Below are positions 35,210 through 42,865 of a DNA stretch of 42,865 bases, piece by piece. Numbering within the stretch: the first letter of the stretch is position 1; each line of letters starts with the position of its first letter. Source of the stretch: an uncultured Clostridia bacterium (GTDB lineage Bacteria; Bacillota; Clostridia; Oscillospirales; Acutalibacteraceae); NCBI GenBank assembly GCA_947627725.1, contig CANQXE010000019.1, positions 1-42,865 on the forward strand, read 5' to 3'. Both the position numbers and the translations under genes were made by a program. Under the pieces are notes generated by a model, which was not told where the DNA came from, searched no databases, and was given only the letters and a program-made list of their open reading frames with translations.

Positions 35210-35677
35210 TTAAATAAATTCAGGTTTTATCCATATTCCTGATAAATCACCATTATTTATTTTCGCAATTGAATAGTTAGCAAATTCTATAAAATGACAA
35301 TTATCATTTACAGAAAAATATTTTGGTCCAATATAAACCCATCCTTTTATATTATCAAATTTTGTAATCCAGTTATCTTTATAATTTATACCAGTACCCT
35401 TAAGTAAATCTTCATTATGCTTTAATTTAAGAAGACCTTTTTTAGCTGCCGGAGGACTAAAACTTTCATAGTACCAGTTATCCATAGGATTCAATCCCGA
35501 TAAATGTAAGACAGCACCTGAATCCAAATTAACATCTAAAGAATTATATCCTTTAAAAATCATTATAGAAAAATCACATATTCCCCATGGTTCATATGAA
35601 AATGATTGCTCGTCTACTATATATTGAGGTATTCCTTCAAAACCAAAGTTATCAAATTTTTCAACATAAAATTTAAT
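35210..35677 (-). CDS. Candidate immunity protein of Rhs module D, apparently starting at ATT
   Basis: The frame holding MIFKGYNSLDVNL continues 38 codons upstream, beyond the first ATG (35563), through VEKFDNFGFEGIPQY and DEQSFSYEPWG, which look like real protein. It reaches an ATT (35675-35677) 9 nt after a perfect AGGAGG (35687-35692). An ATG at 35667 is in another frame and hits a stop after 16 codons. So the natural start is either a rare AUU or an ATG lost by mutation. The 155-residue product is soluble, rich in Trp, Asn and Asp. Function inferred from position behind the module D toxin. Confidence 0.6.
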   Translation of the reverse strand: MKFYVEKFDNFGFEGIPQYIVDEQSFSYEPWGICDFSIMIFKGYNSLDVNLDSGAVLHLSGLNPMDNWYYESFSPPAAKKGLLKLKHNEDLLKGTGINYKDNWITKFDNIKGWVYIGPKYFSVNDNCHFIEFANYSIAKINNGDLSGIWIKPEFI

Positions 35678-35683
35678 TTAAAA

Positions 35684-37475
35684 TCACCTCCTAAACAAGA
35701 AATGAACAATTGTTTTTGTTGCAATATTAATTACTAATTCATATGTCCCATATACTCCTCCAAACGAACCTCTAACGACCCATTTAAGTCCATACTTTAA
35801 TGAAGAATCTGCAACTGGTTTACCAGCTTTAATAATTTCTCGTATAACCAATGATGATTTCATATAAGGACGAGAACTCAAATGATTTAAAGCAGTTTTA
35901 GAATACTTTAATTTACTTACATTCTTTATTAAATATTTGCTTATAGTGGAATCGATTTTTAAAACTCTTCGAGCAACTGTTGATAATCGGCCTATAGCTA
36001 ATCGTCCGTTTTTTATAAACTGCACAGCATAAGATGCTATTTTTTTGACTTAACTTTACAGCATATGGACCAATAAAATACCCTATTGCCGCAGCAGATG
36101 CAGTAATAACTGCGGTAATACCTGCTATAAAAATTTTCCTTTTTGTACCCTTTAAACCAAGCTTATCTGCAATCCATCCTGATAAGAAGTATCCACCAAC
36201 TAACCCAACTACTAATCCGATCAAAGCGCCAATAGCATTTGCTAGTGTTATTTTACCATTAGGGTCGCTGTTATTAACAGGATTATTATTACAATAAGCA
36301 AAAGAGTTTGTGCCTACAGGAATATCTTTTGATATATTAGCAATTTCAGGAATATCCGCATTAATGAATCTGCAAATGCTTGGGTCATAGTAGCGGGACT
36401 GGAGATAGTAATATCCTGTTTCGGTATCGTAATAATATCCTCTGTATCTCAGGGGATTAGCATTTGCTATTGTTATCTCTTCTTCAGTACTGTTTGTTGT
36501 TGCAACTGAAATAGTTTTGCCCCGTTCGTCGTACTCATACTGTACAAGCTCGTTACCTTGTGCATCTGTGATACTGATAACATCGCCCATTTGATTTGTC
36601 AAATACAGATATTGCGTACCGTTGTAGATAAATCCTATAGGCGCACCGCTTGTATCATACTGAAAATACATTGTGTTTGTTCCGTCTGTCTGTGACAGGA
36701 TTACACCGTCTTTTGTATTGTAGTATGTTGTAACACCGTTTACGGTTTTTGATGTTCTTATGCCATTCTCGTCATAGGTATATGAATAACTGTTGTCGCC
36801 GTCTGTTATTCCCGCAAGGTTTCTTCCGCTTTCCCAGGTGTATTCCCTGTCGCCATAGGTGAGGACATTACCGATTTCGTCGTATGTAAGCTCAACATCA
36901 TTTACGGCTATAAGCCGGTCTTTCCAACCGCTGTTTGCATACGTAAAGGTTGTTGTCACTTTTGGTGTAAGCTTATCAAGACTATCTCTGGTATAATCGT
37001 ATACATTCTTAGATGTTATATTACCTCTGCTGTCATAAGTATAAGCCGATGTATAATTTACACCTTCGGCAACGCTGTTATCAACTCGGATAATCTGACT
37101 GTCATTATCATATGTGAAATACTCATTGTATTCTCCATAACCTGTTGCGACAATTCTGTCTTTATCATCATAACTATTGATAACGTCAAGTGTTGTTCCA
37201 CCATATGATAATGCTTTTTTAGTTACATTTCCATTATTATCATATTCATAAGCTGATGATAACGCAGTTGTGTCACCGTTTTTAACAGAATCGGATGAAA
37301 TCTTTTCATCTTCATCACTACCCGATGTCTGATAGCTGTATTCAATTGTGTTATTGCCTGTGGTATAGTTTACGGATTTATCCTTTGATACAGAGGTGTA
37401 GGAATTTCCGAAATGATTTTCAGTTACGGTTGTATATGCCTCTGTGCCTGTTTCAATTTCAACAAATTTTGCATA
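35684..37475 (-). pseudogene. Orphan Rhs module D: 5'-truncated core with frameshifted toxin domain
   Basis: This is the longest orphan. The frame opens at a TGA (37476-37478), without start codon, and encodes about 400 residues of YD-repeat core (NSYDDKDRIVATGYGEYNEY, YDNDSQIIRVDNS, YTYDSRGNITSKNVYDY, YTYDENGIRTSKTVNG) and the core tip. The C-terminal part then breaks: after YAVKLSQK an A7 run (36043-36050) shifts the frame, which ends at 35913. Removing one A restores SQKIASYAVQFIKNGRLAIG and continues to a stop at 35684, giving HLSSRPYMKSSLVIREII, KYGLKWVVRGSFGG and ELVINIATKTIVHFLF. That block resembles a small bacterial toxin domain I have seen at the ends of YD-repeat proteins (RNase-like fold suspected). 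Confidence 0.82.
36271..36530. repeat. Rhs core-tip repeat, copy in module D
   Basis: This 260-bp stretch aligns without gaps to 38742-39001 of module C with only a few substitutions, and more loosely to module E (about 34846-35105), B (about 40515-40700) and A (about 42420-42570). It encodes the conserved RYRGYYYDTETGYYYLQSRY tip. Such near-identical blocks upstream of different C-terminal domains are the natural crossover sites. Confidence 0.85.
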
Positions 37476-37545
37476 TCAAATTTCAGTATATTGGGCAGAA
37501 ACCAATTCATGCCCAATTAAATTTTTCAAGATAAATCACAAAATT

Positions 37546-38163
37546 CTATTTTTGTTTTGCTATACAAAAATATATTATGTTATCTGTATTTTTTAAATAT
37601 GGAATTGGGATATTAATTTTAGAAATAAAAATTTTTTTCTTTTTGTAATCTATGGTTCCTTCTCCTACAATCATATTATCATTATCCAAAAAAACAAGTT
37701 TGTTTCCTATATAAATTCCAAAACTTAAAAAAATTGATTGCTTTTCTGAAAAAAAAGAAATTCGATAATCTTCAAATGACAATTCAACTTTGTTATCAGC
37801 AGTATTCCATTTTACTCCTCGAATCATATCAGCTATTTTTTCAAGAAATAAAGGTAAAATTATTATAATAAAACCTGCAAAACATTCAACATTAAAGTAT
37901 AATTTATAGTAATAAAGATTTCTAAAAGAAAATAAAATAAAAAATAAAAATATAAAATAGTTTTGTATCTGGAATAATATAATATGCATAGAAATAGGTT
38001 TTTTACATGTGTTAAAAAACAAAATAATGTTTAGAGCATTAGGTATATATTTTAATTTATATTTCGTCTGCATTCTTGATGAATTAATCGGATTACCAAT
38101 AATAAATCTAAAAATGATTGATATAATTGAAAAAACTAAAAATATAACAAAATATTCAAACAT
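37546..38163 (-). CDS. Candidate immunity protein of Rhs module C (multi-pass membrane protein)
   Basis: ATG 38163 overlaps the stop codon of the module C toxin (TAATG), and GAAAGGCAA precedes it, so translation is probably coupled. The 205-residue product has about four membrane helices (near 4-22, 43-50, 60-80, 90-115) and a C-terminal cytoplasmic or external beta-rich part. No family recognised. A membrane immunity protein suggests a toxin that acts at the membrane; inferred only. Confidence 0.62.
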   Translation of the reverse strand: MFEYFVIFLVFSIISIIFRFIIGNPINSSRMQTKYKLKYIPNALNIILFFNTCKKPISMHIILFQIQNYFIFLFFILFSFRNLYYYKLYFNVECFAGFIIIILPLFLEKIADMIRGVKWNTADNKVELSFEDYRISFFSEKQSIFLSFGIYIGNKLVFLDNDNMIVGEGTIDYKKKKIFISKINIPIPYLKNTDNIIYFCIAKQK

Positions 38164-38164
38164 A

Positions 38165-39240
38165 TTATATTGCCTTTCTAATAGAACGTATACAGCTTGC
38201 AATAGTTGCAGCTATATACTTTGAAAATGCTCCAGCAAATTCTTTGATTACTGGTTTTGTAAGTTTTAATGAACTTGTAATTAGAAGCCCTTTTTGTCCG
38301 CTTGAAAGACGAACATTTTTATAAACAAATTGCCCTTTACCAAGTACTGACTTAAAATCTTTATTCCAAAATTTAGCTCCAACACCATTACCACATAACA
38401 AACCAAGTATTGCACTAAAAGCAAAATCTGACAAAGCGCTTTTAACTAATTTTACAAGACTTGAACTTTTATAATTTCTTACGATAGTGCCAAACGCAGC
38501 AATAACTCCAGAACCAACAGCTTGTACAATCACTTTGTATTTTGACGACATTAAAATACCAGAAGCAATACCTTGTATTGCAGAGATTATTAAACTTCTA
38601 GTTATTATTTTAAACTTGCGCATTGAATGATATTTAAAATAATGAATTATTGCTTGTGTCACAATTTCTGAAAGTGCAGAAATAATTCCACCTACAATAC
38701 CACTAATAATATTTGCAGCAATTTTTCCAGAATTATCACTATTATTAACAGGATTATTATTACAATAAGCAAAAGAGTTTGTGCCTACAGGAATATCTTT
38801 TGATATATTAGCAATTTCAGGAATATCCGCATTAATGAATCTGCAAATGCTTGGGTCATAGTAGCGGGACTGGAGATAGTAATATCCTGTTTCGGTATCG
38901 TAATAATATCCTCTGTATCTCAGGGGATTAGCATTTGCTATTGTTATCTCTTCTTCAGTACTGTTTGTTGTTGCAACTGAAATGTTTTTGCCCCATTCGT
39001 CGTACTCATACTGTACAAGCTCATTACCTTGAGCATCTGTGATACTGATAACATCGCCCATTTGATTTGTCAAATACAAATTACTGCGTACCGTTATAGA
39101 TGAATCCTAAAGGTGTGCCGCTTGTATCATACTGAAAATACATTGTGTTTGTGCCGTCTGTCTGCGACAGAATTACACCGTCTTTTGTATTGTAGCATGT
39201 TGTAACACCGTTTACATTTTTTGATGTTCTGATATTATTT
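38165..39240 (-). pseudogene. Orphan Rhs module C with interrupted core tip
   Basis: Rhs homology begins abruptly near 39236 (NIRTSKNVNGVTTCYNTKDG), without start codon. It is broken at about 39085 where one extra base turns TQYLYLTN into TQ-stop. The second frame, open from 39079, carries the core tip and a unique 190-residue domain: Ile/Ala/Ser-rich helices (ANIISGIVGGIISALSEIV) typical of the pre-toxin region of Firmicute Rhs proteins, then a Lys-rich end (KGQFVYKNVRLSSGQKG). The toxin type is not recognisable. The downstream immunity ORF is intact. Confidence 0.8.
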
Positions 39241-39337
39241 TACAATTTTGCAAACTTAAGTTAAGTGAGGTCATTACCCCCGTTTGTTTAGTCAATACAC
39301 ATAACTATATCTGTGTTATATAGAACAAATTAATAGT

Positions 39338-39820
39338 TCATGATTCAAAATTCGTTCCTATTGGACCATATTTTTCATAATCATAATCAATATTTACATT
39401 TTTCATTTTATAAATTCTTACAGTATTATCGTGTGTCTTTGTTAAATCCGCATCTGCTATATAAGTATCTATACCTAATGACATAGTTTTATACGCAGTT
39501 TTGTAACTGTACCTTATTGAATTAATTTTACAATTTACTGCGACAATATAATTGTAGTTATCAGTATCCAATTCTAAAACATTGCATTTTGGAGCATATG
39601 TTTTTAATTCTTCTAAACCATTCCCGTTAAAGCAATAATGCTTGTCGCTCTGTACAAAAAAATAACAATAGCCCTCTTTTTCAAAAAGAGTTTCTTCAAA
39701 ACTATATTCTTCAATTAAACTCGGAAAAACAGTATAAGTTTTCAAAATTAGAACTAACGAAATTAAAACAGTTGCGGCTAAAAAAGTAATAATTATAATT
39801 AAAAGCTTCTTTTTTGTCAT
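39338..39820 (-). CDS. Candidate immunity protein of Rhs module B (single-pass membrane protein)
   Basis: The ORF overlaps the module B stop codon by a few bases. ATG 39820 is 11 nt after GGGG and an earlier in-frame ATG (39829) is too close to it, so I choose the former (160 residues). One N-terminal membrane helix (about 7-27) is followed by a predicted external domain (FEETLFEKEGYCYFFVQSD, NYNYIVAVNC). If the paired toxin is a protease delivered through the envelope, an external membrane-tethered inhibitor would make sense. Not homologous to anything I recognise. Confidence 0.6.
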   Translation of the reverse strand: MTKKKLLIIIITFLAATVLISLVLILKTYTVFPSLIEEYSFEETLFEKEGYCYFFVQSDKHYCFNGNGLEELKTYAPKCNVLELDTDNYNYIVAVNCKINSIRYSYKTAYKTMSLGIDTYIADADLTKTHDNTVRIYKMKNVNIDYDYEKYGPIGTNFES

Positions 39821-40985
39821 AAAGACCATTTCCCCTTTTTATTTGATATACAGACTAATTTTTTCTTTTCTCGATTAACATAATGATAATTGAAATCCGC
39901 CCAATAAGCACCTTTTTCTTTTGTGTAAGGATTACCCGATAAAACAACTTTATCATATCCCGGATAATATACCTTTCCATTAACCACAGCTCGAACTGTT
40001 TTACTGGGCGCTTTTTTTGCGAGTATAGAAGCAACTGATTCACTTACGCCTTTGCTGGTTCCACCATGACATGAATTTAAATATATTTTTCCTGTTATAT
40101 TTAAATTATTGAGTTTTGAAAAGGTATAACTTCTTTCACTATATTTTTTTCTTCTATTAACACCTTTTGGAAGATTTTTATAAATTTGACAATTTTTAAA
40201 ATATAATTTTCCAATACCTCCATGAACATATAAAAATAAATCCTTTAATTTATAGTTTTTTGCGAAACTATTCCAAGCATCAATAAAATCTTTTGCACTA
40301 ATACAATAGAATGTTGCTGTATTGTAACCTTTCATTTTATTTTTCATATAATTTGCTTGTTTCTTAAAATCGGAACCTGGCTTTGAATAAACAATAAATC
40401 CAATCCATTCTTTACCATATCCAGATGAATCTTTTGAATTTAAAGGTATGTTATAACAGTATACAAAAAGATTAAGTCCATCAACTATAGATTTGCATCT
40501 ATAGACTTCTTGATAATCATCCGCATTAATAAATCTGCAAATGGATGGGTCATAATAGCGGGACTGGAGATAGTAATATCCTGTTTCTGCATCATAGTAA
40601 TAACCACGATAACGAAGTGGATTAACGTTCGCAAGCGTATTTTCATCTTCAGTATTATTTGTGGTTGTTATAGAGCCGATTGCACCCCATTCATCATATT
40701 CATACTGTACAAGTTCATTACCTTGAGCATCTGTTATGGATATAACATCGCCCATCTGATTTGTCAAGTATAAATACTGAGCTCCATTTAAAATAAAGCC
40801 AAGGGGTATGCCGTTGGTGTCATACTGGAAATACATTGTGTTTGTTCCATCTGTCTGTGACAGGATTACACCGTCTTTTGTATTGTAGTATGTTGTAACA
40901 CCGTTTACGGTTTTTGATGTTCTTATGCCATTTTCATCATAGGTATATGAATATGTATCCTTGCTGTGGTGGCATTGTGATGAAT
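39817..40985 (-). CDS. Orphan Rhs module B with caspase-like (clan CD) C-terminal domain
   Basis: Rhs homology starts near 40975 (TYSYTYDENGIRTSKTV) without start codon; the first in-frame ATG is at 40836 (MYFQYD, used for numbering here). Residues 1-105 are the core tip (RYRGYYYDAETGYYYLQSRY). From about 140 on the domain is unique and has two clan CD landmarks: strand LFLYVHGG (His205) and strand KIYLNSCHGG (Cys256). It then contains SVASILAKKAP, matching the helix after the catalytic Cys in many caspase-like domains. I infer a cysteine protease toxin. No frameshift seen. Cognate immunity candidate is directly downstream. Confidence 0.78.
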
Positions 40986-41018
40986 TTTATTGCTTTAAAT
41001 CATTCGTACAATTTGATA

Positions 41019-41690
41019 TTATACAACTGGATTTTCAAACAATTTCATTACATCTATTTTATGATCAAAATTCAATCTGTATAATATTTGCTCGAAAAAA
41101 GCAATAGCATTGGATTTTTCACCACTCAATTCTACTTCGTATTCCATATAATAAATTTCATCTGAATATTCAATAACAATACATCCATTATATATTGAAC
41201 TGTTATACAACAAGTTCCACAAACTCATTTTGCGTTTTAAATCTGAAGAAAAAAAACTAATTCCAGAATCATTTTGAATAAGTTGTGGCATTTCTTTCAG
41301 TATAGCTGAATCTGTAACAATCTCCTTATATGCATTGTTAATATCGTTGCTTACATAATATTTTCTATAAGTAATATCTTTAAATTCAGCAATTTCATTA
41401 AATTCATTTTCTTGGTCATATATGTATATATTCTCTTGATTGGTTTTGCTTTCGTTAATATCTATATCGGCAAAAACTTTTGCAATTTTATTTATATCTA
41501 ATGAATTCATGTCTATAATATTTTTTTGATTAATATTAGAAAACAACATAAAAATTGAATTACATAATAATAAAATTACTATTAATATGCTGAATAAATT
41601 AAATCTTTTTTTCGCCAATAGAAATAAAAATATAACGAATGGGGATATGAGTATTATTACTCTAATTGCCATTGATAGTATCAAAATCAT
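41019..41690 (-). CDS. Candidate immunity protein of Rhs module A
   Basis: ATG 41690 follows AGGAGA and lies 17 nt after the module A stop codon. The 223-residue product has two N-terminal membrane helices (about 5-25 and 31-50) and an Asn/Asp/Glu-rich external domain. No family recognised. Its place and AT-rich composition fit an immunity gene; protection against a phospholipase-like toxin would plausibly act at the membrane. Confidence 0.6.
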   Translation of the reverse strand: MILILSMAIRVIILISPFVIFLFLLAKKRFNLFSILIVILLLCNSIFMLFSNINQKNIIDMNSLDINKIAKVFADIDINESKTNQENIYIYDQENEFNEIAEFKDITYRKYYVSNDINNAYKEIVTDSAILKEMPQLIQNDSGISFFSSDLKRKMSLWNLLYNSSIYNGCIVIEYSDEIYYMEYEVELSGEKSNAIAFFEQILYRLNFDHKIDVMKLFENPVV

Positions 41691-41707
41691 AGTGTTTCTC
41701 CTATATT

Positions 41708-42865
41708 CTATAATGAAACATATACATTTTTTAATCTTAGAATTGGATAGCTTTTATATAATGATTTAAGAATGCTTATTGTTTCATTTCCTGTATCATA
41801 TACATCAGAACCTCGTATTTTAGCATTATCTACATTTGGTACACCTACATGAGAGTATTTTCCATTCCCGATACTATAACTTGAAAATTTATTTTTTTTA
41901 TTATATATATGTGCATATCTATCTTGTGTAGGATGCAAGGCATAGCCTATGTATTTAAGAGCTATACGCAAATCATCTTTATAATACACTTTTTTTATTT
42001 TCTTGTTATTTGCTCTTTTTAAATATTTTTTAGCATTATTTAACATTTTATTCTTATGAGTTATTCTAGAATCAGTTTTTCCTTTTTTTCCCCAATTTGA
42101 ATTGAAATGCCAATCGTTATTTTTTAGATTCGCTGGACTGTATGTTTTATCTACATCATTGCACCAGTAACCAATATTGTACGCAAAATAAGAGGAATAA
42201 TTAGATTTGCATGCCCAATAATATGTGCCATAGTAAAAATTCCCATTACCTATACTATAAGTACGGTAATAATGGTTACTTGAGTTACTATTCCACCCAA
42301 AATGAACATCAGAACCCCAATATCCTATCGTATCACAATTATTTACAGAGTTATTGTAGCAATATGCAAATAAATTTTTACCAATATATATGTTTTTACT
42401 TCTTTGTGCAATTTCGGGTATATCAGAATTAATAAATCTGCAAATACTTGTATCATAATAGCGTGACTGAAGATAATAGTATCCTGTTTCGGTGTCGTAG
42501 TAATAGCCACGATAACGAATAGGATTCAATTCTGCAAGTGCAGAATCAGAAAGAGTTACAGTACCCCAAGCATCATATTCATAGTTTCCTACAATTGTGC
42601 CTTCAGTATCTGTAATTGCAATAATATCACCCATTTGGTTTGTAATATAGAAATACTGAATATCGTTATAGATAAAACCAAGAGGTGTTCCTTTAGTATC
42701 ATACTGAAAATACATTGTATTTGTTCCGTCAGTTTGGGATAGAATTACACCATCATTTGTGTTGTAATATGTAGTAAAACCATTAACGGTTTTTGATGTT
42801 CTGATACCGCTTTCATCATAGGTATATGAGTAAGTATTATCACTGTCAGTAATTTGTGCAAGATT
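41708..42865 (-). CDS. Rhs-repeat protein, 3' part (module A), zinc-phospholipase/P1-nuclease-like C-terminal domain; runs off the window
   Basis: The frame is open to the right edge (385 codons), so this is the end of a longer rhs gene. Core tip: YTYDESGIRTSKTVNG, MYFQYD (Met at 42715, used for numbering), RYRGYYYDTETGYYYLQSRY. After residue 130 the unique domain has DVHFGW, NDWHFNSNWG (His203), and a helix GYALHPTQDRYAH with His261, Asp265 and His269, then KYSHVGVPNVDN. The H-x3-D-x3-H helix after a WHF motif recalls zinc-dependent phospholipase C and S1/P1 nuclease folds. I infer a metal-dependent lipase or nuclease toxin. Only this copy is in a position to be made as part of a full Rhs protein. 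Confidence 0.8.
   Translation of the reverse strand, partial: NLAQITDSDNTYSYTYDESGIRTSKTVNGFTTYYNTNDGVILSQTDGTNTMYFQYDTKGTPLGFIYNDIQYFYITNQMGDIIAITDTEGTIVGNYEYDAWGTVTLSDSALAELNPIRYRGYYYDTETGYYYLQSRYYDTSICRFINSDIPEIAQRSKNIYIGKNLFAYCYNNSVNNCDTIGYWGSDVHFGWNSNSSNHYYRTYSIGNGNFYYGTYYWACKSNYSSYFAYNIGYWCNDVDKTYSPANLKNNDWHFNSNWGKKGKTDSRITHKNKMLNNAKKYLKRANNKKIKKVYYKDDLRIALKYIGYALHPTQDRYAHIYNKKNKFSSYSIGNGKYSHVGVPNVDNAKIRGSDVYDTGNETISILKSLYKSYPILRLKNVYVSL

Noticed and set aside
35913-36959. A functional gene starting at GTG 36959 for module D
   Set aside because: Rhs core homology continues in frame more than 170 codons upstream to 37475, so this GTG is internal and not a true start.
39855-40043. 62-codon minus-strand frame inside module B
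   Set aside because: Overlaps the module B toxin in another frame with no ribosome binding site.

Overview
The window looks like chromosome of a low-GC, spore-forming Firmicute of the Clostridia, most like the Ruminococcus/Oscillospiraceae group. The evidence is spoVA genes, a [4Fe-4S]-type PurF, a split ferredoxin-linked glutamate synthase, good AGGAGG ribosome binding sites and AT-rich intergenic DNA. The assignment rests on gene content only, since no rRNA is present.

Layout. Positions 1-3700 hold a secreted caspase-like (clan CD) protein with a PepSY-like pro-region, a Thr-rich membrane zinc-ribbon protein and an S66 LD-carboxypeptidase. A tRNA-Ser(GGA) follows. Positions 4050-14710 are a nitrogen-assimilation block, all on the minus strand: purF, a five-gene glutamate synthase operon (class II amidotransferase, FMN synthase domain, 4-cluster ferredoxin, FAD/NAD oxidoreductase, GXGXG domain), an ammonium transporter fused to a PII domain, and glnA. 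amt and glnA each have a terminator-like hairpin in the 5' leader, and the glnA-amt spacer carries a 67-bp direct repeat. Positions 14800-18260 hold a CapA-like protein, a CaCA exchanger and a DUF2804 protein. Positions 18340-26210 hold a response regulator, a short histidine kinase, a permease with one frameshift, an ATPase and a second large permease. Positions 26320-31030 hold a PAP2 phosphatase with a Cys/His tail, a DnaJ-like membrane protein, a zinc-ribbon membrane protein, a CmpB-like membrane protein, an orphan ABC ATPase and spoVAC.

From about 31,434 to the right edge the window changes character. spoVAD is cut so that only its 3' part remains, and it faces spoVAC. Beyond the cut are a lone HipA-like kinase, a membrane protein of repeated Gly/Tyr units, and an array of five Rhs/YD-repeat C-terminal modules on the minus strand. 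Only the rightmost module is continuous with a longer rhs gene, which runs off the window. The other four are orphan copies of the rhs core tip, each joined to a different C-terminal domain and followed at once by a different small ORF, the expected place for a cognate immunity gene. The C-terminal domains include one with a zinc-phospholipase/P1-nuclease-like His/Asp motif, one with a caspase-like His/Cys dyad, and one frameshifted in an A7 run whose immunity ORF seems to have lost its ATG. This polymorphic-toxin cassette reservoir is the most interesting part of the window.

How genes work together. Ammonium enters by Amt-PII, is fixed by GlnA into glutamine, and the split GOGAT operon converts glutamine plus 2-oxoglutarate to glutamate; PurF, possibly read through from the same operon, also spends glutamine. 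In the Rhs array, recombination in the shared core could move an orphan toxin/immunity tip onto the full-length rhs gene.
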